64,000 bases of DNA from an uncultured Ilyobacter sp. (GTDB lineage: Bacteria; Fusobacteriota; Fusobacteriia; Fusobacteriales; Fusobacteriaceae). Positions 1 through 7,554 of this stretch are shown here, piece by piece. The translations under genes and the position numbers were made by a program. The stretch is from contig NZ_OY764865.1 in assembly GCF_963668515.1 (NCBI RefSeq), positions 1-64,000 of the forward strand, given 5' to 3'. Under the pieces are notes generated by a model. It ran no database searches and was not told where the DNA came from. It worked only from the letters and a program-made list of their open reading frames with translations. How positions within the stretch are numbered: the stretch's first letter is position 1; every line of letters begins with the position of its first letter.

Positions 1-2
1 AT

Positions 3-2525
3 ATTCTTCTAGAATCAAACATTCATGAAAAACTAAATCACAGGCTGAAGAGATATGGCATAAGAAATTTTGAGGTAAGGCTTGTGTCGGGAGATTTTAC
101 AAAAGAGCTGCAAGAAGTAGACAATTCCATAATAAAAATAGAAAAAGAACTTGAGAAAAAAATAGTATCTGAAGAGACCAAAGGAGCACCCGCCAAAAAA
201 GCTGCTCCTATAACTACATCAGAAAGTGGAGACGTAGTTATAGGTAAAATTATAAAAGGAAAAACCATATCTTTTGAAGCCTTTGGAGAGATATATGACG
301 GTGAAAATTGTGTCCTAGAGGGGCAGCTCTTCTCCATTGAAAAAAGAGATCTTAAAAGTGGGAAAGTTCTTGTCACATTCAACATTACAAATCTTGAAAA
401 CTCAGTATCCTGCAAAAAATTTATGGAAAAGTCAGAAGCCGATAAACTTTCCATAAAGGAAAACATTTGGGTAAAATTAAACGGAAAAAAACAGCGGGAT
501 AAGTATTCAAACGATGAAGAAATACTAATGGTAGGCTCTATAAACATTATCGATTCAAAAACAACCGAGAGAGAGGACAGGGCAGAGGAAAAAATGGTAG
601 AACTGCACACCCACACAAAAATGAGTGAGATGGTAGGTTCCATAGATGCTAAAAACCTCGTAAAAAGAGCCCTAAAATACGGCCATAAAGCTCTGGCGGT
701 AACAGATTATGGGGGTGTACACTCCTTTCCTTTTGTGTACAAGGCGGCCAAAGGAAGTGACCTCAAGGTTATCTTTGGATGTGATGCGTATATGGTTGAT
801 GATACCCGTCCAATGGTTGAGAATCCTAAGGATGTTCTCATACAAGAGGAAACCTACGTTGTATACGACCTTGAAACTATGGGTCTTAACTCCCATGAAA
901 ATGAGATAATAGAAATCGGTGCCATAAAACTAAAGGGGACTAGGATAGTAGATAAATACTCTCAGCTTATCAATCCCGGAAAAAGTATACCAAATAAAAT
1001 ACAGGAACTTACAGGAATAACAGATGATATGGTGAAAGATGAGCCCTCTATAGAGACTGTTTTACCGGAATTTTTAGACTTTGCAGGAGATGCGACTTTA
1101 GTCGCCCATAATGCCAAGTTTGACATAGGTTTTTTGACCAGAGATGTGAAGAAATATACAGACATCAAAGACTATAAACCATCTGTCATAGATACTCTTC
1201 AGTGGGCTAGAGACCTTCTACCTGACCTCAGAGGACACGGACTAAAGTCTGTTACAAAGAAGTTAGGGGTAGCCCTTGAAAACCACCACAGAGCTGTTGA
1301 TGACTCTCAGGCCACTGCCCATATGTTTGCTGTCTTTTTAGAAAAATTTATGGAAAAAGGAGCAGTTAAACTAAACGAACTAGACGGAGTCTTTCCTGTA
1401 AACATAAAAAAACAGGAGACTAACAATATAATGCTCCTGGTAAAAAATAATACGGGTTTAAAAAACTTATATAAACTCGTATCAGAGGCGCACATTAATT
1501 ACTATGGAAGTAAGAAGCCTAGAATACCAAGGTCCCTTATAGAGAAAAATCGTGATGGGATACTTATAGGGGCAGCTATGAGTATGCATTTTTCAAATGA
1601 GGGGGAATTGGCCTCAGCATATTTCAGATATAATTTAGATCATCTATATGAAAAAATAAATTTTTACGATTATATCGAGCTTCAACCTAGGGAAAGTTAC
1701 ACTGAACTCTATGAAAAAGAGGGTACTGGAACTATAAGTTCCTTTGATAGTATAGAAAAAGCAAATAAATTCTTATATCACCTTGCAAAATCGAAGGATA
1801 AAAAAGTAATTGCTACTTCTAATGTTCATTACCTAGATGAAGAGGATCACAGAGTTAGAAGCATACTCCTCTATGGAAGCGGTAGTGTTTTCCGTGAAAA
1901 ACAGTATAACTCAGACAACAAATTTTATTTTAGAACCACCAACGAGATGCTTAGAGAATTTTCTTATCTCGGGGAAGATATCGCCAGGGAGATAGTTGTA
2001 GAATCTACCAATGCTATCGCATCTGAAATAGAGAAAGTTCAGCCTGTACCAAGTGGATTCTTCCCACCAAAGATAGATAACGCCGAAGAGATAGTAAAAG
2101 AGATGACTTATAATAAGGCATATAAAATATACGGAAATCCTCTTCCTGAAATAGTTGCCCAGAGATTAGAAAGGGAGCTTAGGGCTATTGTAGGAAACGG
2201 CTTCTCTGTACTATATCTGTCTGCCCAGAAACTTGTAAAGGAATCTCTGGACAACGGTTATCTAGTTGGATCAAGAGGATCTGTAGGTTCTTCTCTTGTA
2301 GCTTTCATGATGGATATAACTGAAGTTAATGCTCTATACCCCCACTATATCTGTGCTGACGAAAACTGCAGGTATTCTGAATTTATGGACAAAGAGGGTG
2401 CAGGAGTGGATCTTCCTGACAAGAGCTGTCCCAAATGTGGAAAAGATCTCAAGAAAGAGGGACATGCCATACCTTTCGAGGTCTTTATGGGATTCAACGG
2501 TGATAAGGTTCCTGATATCGACCTA
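3..2525 (+). CDS. polC: DNA polymerase III alpha subunit, PolC type: 5' exon (N-terminus lies before the window)
   Basis: Replicative DNA polymerase with built-in proofreading. The frame is already open at base 3, so the first ~120-140 residues are missing. In order: an OB-fold-like stretch; the PHP domain (ELHTHTKMSEMVGS near 600); the inserted DEDDh exonuclease (DLETMG near 865, HNAKFDIGFL near 1105, HRAVDD near 1290); the rest of the PHP/palm; a zinc-binding stretch (CADENC, CPKC, 2350-2440); and the palm motif PDIDL at 2511-2525. The frame stops only nine codons later (2553) because a group II intron begins at 2526. The coding sequence resumes in the same phase at 5169 with NFSGEY. Both exons together give ~1312 residues here, against ~1430-1450 for the family. 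The GTG at 84 is internal and is not the start. Confidence 0.95.
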
Positions 2526-2907
2526 GTGCGAAACGTTACTCTGAAAGTAGCTTAGCTACAGGGATGAGTCACTTAACAAATAGTTAAGGAGAACTATATA
2601 CTTGACAATAAAGAAATGAGAGGAGCCAAATGTCCTCAAATCTAGATTGCGATAATCCTCCCACATGCATATAGAAACTACTAACTATATATGTATGAAG
2701 CTGGGTGAAGTATGCTGAAGGTTGCCCTTAGGGAAACGACTATAGAAATATAGTTTGCAACTGATAGGTATGTCGTCTACAAAATATCTAGGGTTAGAAT
2801 GTAGCCTGAATAAGCTACTGACGAAATTCCGAATGAAAGTGTCGAAATATGTCGAATCATAGAAATGTGATTCTGTTTAGGAAACAATCTCTGGCGTAGA
2901 GTTGGAT

Positions 2908-2913
2908 TAGGTC
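2908..2913 (+). other. Candidate exon-binding site EBS1 of the intron
   Basis: TAGGTC in domain I is the exact reverse complement of the last six bases of the 5' exon, GACCTA. It lies in a plausible loop context (ggattaggtcttc). Such pairing sets 5' splice-site choice and retrohoming target recognition in group II introns. Confidence 0.75.
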
Positions 2914-3266
2914 TTCAACGAAATGGCTAAACACCATTGACGCTATAACTCTCAAGGCTGAGTTATATAGAGATCGGCACATAGGAATGACCTACGGGTA
3001 TATGCATAGATAAAGTATATGGAACGTTGTAAGCAACGAACTGTTTTGAAACTCCCTTTGTAGAGGGAAGCAGTTGAATATAATTCAAGTAATTGATGAA
3101 ATTTCTTTATCGTTGTGAAAGTAGGGGCACAGTACCTGTGAAACTGTAATAATAAGCAGTGGAGGGATAGCCCCAAGTCAGATTATTTATAATATAATCA
3201 TATGATACACGATAGATTCGAGTAAGAGTGAAAAGAGCGAGTAACTTCCTATTCTTAGGGGGTGAG

Positions 3267-5069
3267 GTGACTATCGTAAACGTCGAACACAAGTATCTCA
3301 CTAATATGAGATACTACGACAAAATTGAAGAGTTTTCCGACTTATATAAAAGATCTAAAGCTAATAAGAATTTTCATAAATTATACGAAAGAATAATTGA
3401 TGAAAAAAATATACTTTTAGCTTATCGATGTATAAGGACAAACAGAGGTAGTAAAACTAAAGGTTGCGATAATTTAGATATTTCATTCTTTGAAAAAATG
3501 ACACTTGATGAAGTAGTTACATTTGTACGAAAGTACTTAGGTAATTATCAACCTCGTAAAGTAAGAAGAGTATTTATTCCTAAAAAGAATGGCGAGAAAA
3601 GACCTTTAGGTATCCCTAGCATTAAAGATCGTTTAATACAACAATGTATTAGACAAGTACTTGAGCCTATATGTGAAGCTAAATTCTATGACCATAGTTA
3701 TGGATTTAGACCACATAGATCAACTCATTATGCTCTAGGTAGAAATCTAAATTTAATCAACCACGCTAAACTTTACTATATTGTAGATATAGACATTAAA
3801 GGATTCTTTGATAATGTTAATCACAAAAAACTTCTACAACAAATCTACACTATGGGAATTAAAGATAAGATAGTTCTTAAAATTATTAGTAAAATGTTGA
3901 AAGCCGAAATTGATGGAGAAGGTATTCCAAATAAAGGAGTTCCTCAAGGTGGAATATTAAGCCCACTCCTAAGCAACATTGTTCTTAATGAATTAGATTG
4001 GTGGATAGCTAGTCAATGGGATACATTTCCTAGTAAGTTTCCATATGTCAATAAAGTTGGCAAACATGAAGTTTTGAAAAAAGCTTCTAATCTTAAAGAA
4101 ATAAGAATAACAAGATATGCTGATGACTTTCAAATATATTGTAGAACTAAATCTTCTGCTGAGAAAATCAAGATTGCTGTCACTAAATGGCTCAAAGAAC
4201 GTTTGAAATTAGAAGTTAATGAAGATAAGAGTTCAATCATCAATTTAAAAAACCGTAATGTGGATTACCTTGGTTTCAAAATTAGACTAAGAGAAAAAGG
4301 CAACAAGAAAACCCATTCTACTGAGATTAGCAATAGTAATGAAATTAAATTATACGTAATACTCAGGGAACAAATTAAAAATTTAATCAAAAACCCTAGT
4401 ATACAAAGTGCACTCAAATATAATCAAACAATTGTAGGCACACATAATTATTTCAAATATGCTAGTCAAGTGGCAATTAATCTGAATAAGATAAATTGGT
4501 GGTTATACTTTCAATTAGTAAAACTAGAAAAGAAACGTGGTAAGCCAAATACTAAATTAAATAATTTCTACAACAGAACTTACGGTAAATATAAAACCTT
4601 TTCAATAAATGGCGTTGACCTTATACCTATACATGGAATCAATCATGTATATGCAAAACCTATAAATCAGAACTTATGCCTTTACACTGAAACAGGAAGA
4701 ATTCTTGTTGGTAAAGCTAATCTAGATTTATCTGAACTAATAAACGAATTTATCAACAGAAGAAGTAATTATTACTCTTTAGAAATGATAAATTTTGGAG
4801 CTAGTTTAATCAACGCACAAAAGGGCAGATGTAGAATATCAAGTCTTCCATTAGAATATGATTTCGAAATACATCATGTTAAACCAAAAGAATTTGGAGG
4901 AACTGATGAATATAAAAATCTTATCGCAATTAACCCTAGGTTTCATAAACTAATACATTACTCTGTTAGTAAAACAATAAATAATAATTTAGATTTTCTA
5001 GCTTTAGAGCATATAGAAAAGATTAATCATTATAGGAAACTCGCCAATAGAACTATCATAGAATTGTAA
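3267..5069 (+). CDS. ltrA: Group II intron-encoded reverse transcriptase/maturase with HNH endonuclease domain
   Basis: Multifunctional intron protein: it aids splicing (maturase) and copies intron RNA into target DNA. RT blocks are clear: IPKKNGEKRPLGIPSIKDR, YGFRPHRS, DIDIKGFFDNVNH, GVPQGGILSPLLSN and the catalytic RYADDF. A maturase X region follows, and the C-terminus carries an HNH-type stretch (EIHHVKPKEFGG, NLIAIN, FHKLIH), so target-strand cleavage is plausible. The frame is intact (600 residues), which suggests an active element. Start chosen at GTG 3267, which has AGGGGG five bases upstream; GTG 3228 and ATG 3306 are alternatives. Codon use is visibly more AT-rich than in polC, consistent with recent acquisition. 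Confidence 0.93.
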   Translation: MTIVNVEHKYLTNMRYYDKIEEFSDLYKRSKANKNFHKLYERIIDEKNILLAYRCIRTNRGSKTKGCDNLDISFFEKMTLDEVVTFVRKYLGNYQPRKVRRVFIPKKNGEKRPLGIPSIKDRLIQQCIRQVLEPICEAKFYDHSYGFRPHRSTHYALGRNLNLINHAKLYYIVDIDIKGFFDNVNHKKLLQQIYTMGIKDKIVLKIISKMLKAEIDGEGIPNKGVPQGGILSPLLSNIVLNELDWWIASQWDTFPSKFPYVNKVGKHEVLKKASNLKEIRITRYADDFQIYCRTKSSAEKIKIAVTKWLKERLKLEVNEDKSSIINLKNRNVDYLGFKIRLREKGNKKTHSTEISNSNEIKLYVILREQIKNLIKNPSIQSALKYNQTIVGTHNYFKYASQVAINLNKINWWLYFQLVKLEKKRGKPNTKLNNFYNRTYGKYKTFSINGVDLIPIHGINHVYAKPINQNLCLYTETGRILVGKANLDLSELINEFINRRSNYYSLEMINFGASLINAQKGRCRISSLPLEYDFEIHHVKPKEFGGTDEYKNLIAINPRFHKLIHYSVSKTINNNLDFLALEHIEKINHYRKLANRTIIEL

Positions 5070-5168
5070 TATAAGGTCTGATGGAACGCCGTATGAGGTG
5101 AAAGTCTCACGTACGGTGTGGAGCGGGGGAAAAGTTGGAGATAATATCAAATTCTTACCTATCGCTAT

Positions 5169-6584
5169 AATTTTTCTGGTGAGTACCAGTCTGAAATCCA
5201 CAGGTACTGTGAAAGACTTTTCGGTAAGGAAAATGTATTCAAGGCAGGTACGATCTCAACTCTTGCTGAAAAAAATGCCTACGGATATGTAAAAAAATAT
5301 TTTGAAGAGCACAATATCTCTGCGAGAAATGCTGAAATTATAAGGCTTGCAAAGAAATGCGAGGGAGCAAAGAAAACCACCGGACAGCATCCAGGAGGTA
5401 TGATAGTAGTTCCTCAGGGACGCTCTATATATGAATTCTGCCCGGTACAAAAGCCTGCTAACGATGAAAAAAATGAGTCCATAACAACTCATTTTGATTA
5501 CCATGTAATGGATGAACAGCTTGTTAAACTAGATATTTTAGGTCACGATGATCCCACCACAATAAAACTTTTACAGGAATATACAGGGGTAGATATCTAT
5601 GACGTTCCATTAGCGGATCCAGAAACATTAAAAATATTTTCAGGAACTGAATCTCTTGGCGTTACTCCAGATCAGATCAACTCGGTTATCGGTACATACG
5701 GGGTCCCGGAATTTGGTACCCAGTTTGTAAGACAGATGCTCGTAGACACAATGCCTACTACATTTGCCGAGCTTGTAAGAATATCCGGACTTTCTCATGG
5801 TACAGATGTTTGGCTCAATAATGCCCAGGAGTTTGTCCGTAAGGGAGAAGCTACACTTTCTGAAATAATCTCAGTTAGAGACGATATTATGAACTATCTA
5901 ATTGATTCAGGCATAGAAAAGGGAACTGCTTTTAAAATAATGGAGTTTGTACGAAAAGGTCGTCCAAGTAAAGAGGCAGATGCTTGGGGGGACTACTCAA
6001 AACTTATGAAGGAACACAACGTCCCTGACTGGTATATAGAATCTTGCAGGAGAATTAAGTACATGTTCCCCAAAGGTCATGCCGTTGCCTATGTTACAAT
6101 GGCAATGAGGATTGCATACTTCAAAGTTCATTATCCTTTAGCATTTTATGCAGCTTACCTTTCAAGAAAAGCAGATGATTTTGACTCAGAATTTATGCTT
6201 TCATTGAGCAGTGTCAAAGAAAAAATAGATGAACTTTCAAAGGAAATGAAACTAGATGTAAGGCAAAAATCCCAGCTTGCCGTAAGTGAAATAATCCTCG
6301 AGATGCATGCTAGGGGATTGGAATTTTTAGGAATTGATATTTATAAATCAGATGGCTTCAAGTTCACTATAGAGGATGGGAAAATAAGAATTCCTCTAGT
6401 AGCTCTAAATGGTTTAGGTGGAGCTGTAGTGGAAAATGTAACAAAAGAAAGGGAGATAGGAAAATTTCTCTCCTATGAAGACCTTAAAAGAAGGACAAAA
6501 GCTTCACAGACAGTTATAGAAAAATTGAAAATAGTTAATGCTATCGATGGTTTGAGCGATACAAACCAAAAATCTCTTTTCTAG
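5169..6584 (+). CDS. polC: DNA polymerase III alpha subunit, PolC type: 3' exon
   Basis: The second exon starts NFSGEYQSEIHRYCE, directly continuing PDIDL from the first exon, and runs 471 residues to TAG. It carries the rest of the C-family catalytic core: KTTGQHPGGMIVVPQG, the third catalytic aspartate region (KLDILGHDDPT near 5535), and FPKGHAVAYVTMAMRIAYFKVHYPLAFYAAYLS, typical of PolC fingers. It ends in the C-terminal helical and tau-binding region. No frameshift is visible. The longest ATG ORF begins only at 5400, so a naive annotation would call a truncated gene; the reading frame really extends back to the splice site. The polymerase can be made only from spliced RNA. Confidence 0.94.
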   Translation, partial: NFSGEYQSEIHRYCERLFGKENVFKAGTISTLAEKNAYGYVKKYFEEHNISARNAEIIRLAKKCEGAKKTTGQHPGGMIVVPQGRSIYEFCPVQKPANDEKNESITTHFDYHVMDEQLVKLDILGHDDPTTIKLLQEYTGVDIYDVPLADPETLKIFSGTESLGVTPDQINSVIGTYGVPEFGTQFVRQMLVDTMPTTFAELVRISGLSHGTDVWLNNAQEFVRKGEATLSEIISVRDDIMNYLIDSGIEKGTAFKIMEFVRKGRPSKEADAWGDYSKLMKEHNVPDWYIESCRRIKYMFPKGHAVAYVTMAMRIAYFKVHYPLAFYAAYLSRKADDFDSEFMLSLSSVKEKIDELSKEMKLDVRQKSQLAVSEIILEMHARGLEFLGIDIYKSDGFKFTIEDGKIRIPLVALNGLGGAVVENVTKEREIGKFLSYEDLKRRTKASQTVIEKLKIVNAIDGLSDTNQKSLF

Positions 6585-6601
6585 AAAATAAAAATATCAA
6601 G

Positions 6602-6629
6602 AGGCTCTCTGAAGTTTTTCAGGGAGCCT
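6602..6629 (+). terminator. Hairpin after polC, likely terminator
   Basis: AGGCTCTCTGAA pairs with TTCAGGGAGCCT across a four-base loop (one G-U pair). It lies 17 bases after the polC stop. The following T-tract is weak (tgattta). Confidence 0.6.
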
Positions 6630-6639
6630 TGATTTATAT

Positions 6640-6722
6640 AATTCGGCTTATAATATTAATTTATCCCCCCATTAATATTATAGAACCGATTTTTTTAAGT
6701 ACATGGCATAGGTTCTTTTTTA
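6640..6722 (+). promoter_or_regulatory. Tandem hairpins upstream of the rubredoxin frame
   Basis: TATAATATTAAT (6649-6660) and ATTAATATTATA (6671-6682) form a perfect 12-bp stem with a C-rich loop, extended by CGG/CCG and followed by a T-run at 6690-6696. A second possible pairing, AGAACC (6682-6687) with GGTTCT (6711-6716), is followed by another T-run and shares bases with the first. Overlapping stems of this type occur in attenuators, but simple tandem terminators are equally possible. Confidence 0.4.
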
Positions 6723-6823
6723 TTTATGAAGATATGTTGAAAAATTTAAAATATAATTTTTATAGAGGATATTTATATTTATAAACTAATAGTCATTTAT
6801 CATAAAACTTTTTAAGAGGTTTA

Positions 6824-6979
6824 AAATGGAGATGTGTACCTTGTGGTTACATTTATGACCCTGCAATTGCTGATGAGGCTGGTGGGATAAAATCAGGTGT
6901 AAAATTTGAAGAACTTCTTGAAGATTGGGTATGCCCTCTATGCGGGGCACCAAAGGAAGATTTTGAGTCGGCTCAATAA
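6824..6979 (+). CDS. Rubredoxin, no usable start codon
   Basis: A frame too short for most gene finders encodes [14 protein letters not shown]... ...[13 protein letters not shown], with the two CxxC knuckles (CVPC, CPLC) that bind one iron in rubredoxin, a small cytoplasmic electron carrier used in oxygen or peroxide detoxification. From the first Lys to the stop it has 51 residues, the normal size. No ATG, GTG or TTG exists in frame: the codons back to the stop at 6803 are AAC TTT TTA AGA GGT TTA. An ATG at 6826 sits five bases after AAGAGGT, ideal spacing, but in another frame, where it stops after ten codons. Loss of five bases between AAATG repeats would explain this. A sequencing error, a pseudogene or non-standard initiation remain possible. 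Confidence 0.75.
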   Translation, partial: KWRCVPCGYIYDPAIADEAGGIKSGVKFEELLEDWVCPLCGAPKEDFESAQ

Positions 6980-7002
6980 TTTTTAAAACTGATCAAAAAA
7001 AT

Positions 7003-7020
7003 GCGGGACAGCTGTCCCGC
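7003..7020. terminator. Bidirectional terminator between rubredoxin and rpsO
   Basis: GCGGGACAGCTGTCCCGC is a perfect 18-base palindrome with AAAAAAAT on its left (a T-run for the minus strand, i.e. rpsO) and an AT-rich tract on its right. Confidence 0.8.
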
Positions 7021-7025
7021 ATAAA

Positions 7026-7289
7026 TTATTTTCTTATTCCTAATTTTGCAATAAGAGCTCTGTAACCGTCAAGATCTTTCTTCATCATGTAGTTAAGAAG
7101 TCTTCTTCTTTTTCCTACCATTTTCAGAAGACCTAATCTTGAGTGGTGGTCTTTCTTGTGTGTTTTTAAGTGATCAGTTAAGTGATTGATTCTTTCAGTT
7201 AAGATAGCTACTTGAACCTCTGTAGATCCCGTATCTCCTTCGAATTTTCCAAACTCTTTAACTAATTCTGTTTTAGTTTTCATTGCCAT
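7026..7289 (-). CDS. rpsO: 30S ribosomal protein S15
   Basis: Small-subunit protein that binds 16S rRNA early in assembly. The 87-residue product has the family hallmarks [33 protein letters not shown] and the basic C-terminus RRRLLNYM. The first ATG (MAMKTK) has AGGAGG eight bases upstream; the second Met is less well placed. It is monocistronic, with a consensus-like promoter and a leader on one side and a strong terminator on the other. Confidence 0.96.
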   Translation of the reverse strand: MAMKTKTELVKEFGKFEGDTGSTEVQVAILTERINHLTDHLKTHKKDHHSRLGLLKMVGKRRRLLNYMMKKDLDGYRALIAKLGIRK

Positions 7290-7319
7290 TTGTATTTCCT
7301 CCTAAATCTTTATTATCCA

Positions 7320-7396
7320 AGCCAAGTGAAGCGTTGGCAAACGCATAACCTAGCTCAAATTAAGATTATTCTATCACATTATTTGCTTTTTGTAAA
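7320..7396 (-). promoter_or_regulatory. rpsO promoter and possible structured leader
   Basis: On the minus strand TTTACA (7391-7396) and TAGAAT (7368-7373) are 17 bases apart, with an upstream TG. The transcribed leader contains GCGTT-TGCC-AACGC and GCCAA/TTGGC pairings (7320-7345), which could form a small stem or pseudoknot before the AGGAGG. S15 represses its own translation through leader RNA in several phyla; a similar role here is inference. Confidence 0.5.
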
Positions 7397-7526
7397 ATCC
7401 TTTCTACTAGCACAGTTATGAAAATAATTCTAGTTTAGTATAAAAAGAATTTTAGACACATACTTATTTTTACAAAATCCCATTGAAAAATCACACACCG
7501 CCGATTTTTTAGCTTAAAGCAAAAAT

Positions 7527-7554
7527 AAAACTAGGAGCTAACGCTCCTAGTTTT
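7527..7554 (-). terminator. ftsH operon terminator
   Basis: AAAACTAGGAGC-TAAC-GCTCCTAGTTTT is a perfect 12-bp stem overlapping the ftsH stop codon, followed on the minus strand by TTATTTTTGC. Confidence 0.85.

Larger units (their letters stand above)
2526..5168 (+). mobile_element. Group II intron inserted in polC
   Basis: The element starts with GTGCG, the group II 5' consensus, and ends ...CTATCGCTAT, giving the expected AY 3' end. Removing 2526-5168 joins PDIDL to NFSGEYQ in frame, restoring a highly conserved polymerase motif. A domain V hairpin is visible at about 5084-5121 (CGCCGTATGAGG, loop TGAAAG, CTCACGTACGG), with a CGC rather than AGC triad. Domain VI follows (5122-5168), with a likely branch-point A at 5161. 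The last six exon bases GACCTA (2520-2525, IBS1) are exactly complementary to TAGGTC at 2908-2913 (EBS1). A possible IBS2/EBS2 pair is GATAT (2514-2518) with ATATC (2784-2788). Domain IV holds the intron protein. Intron size (2.64 kb) and the HNH domain fit bacterial CL-type or class B introns; the exact class is not settled. Confidence 0.95.

Noticed and set aside
84..2555. Polymerase frame read as a complete 823-residue protein from the GTG at 84
   Set aside because: The frame is open upstream to base 3, the N-terminus of PolC is missing, and the last nine codons are intron sequence.
2526..5400. polC as a frameshifted pseudogene
   Set aside because: Both parts share the same phase, and removing the intron gives a perfect conserved PDIDL-NFSGEY junction.
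6737..6757. TTGAAA and TATAAT as a promoter for rubredoxin
   Set aside because: Spacing is only nine bases. TTGAAA with TTATAG 17 bases downstream is possible but weak, so no promoter is annotated.
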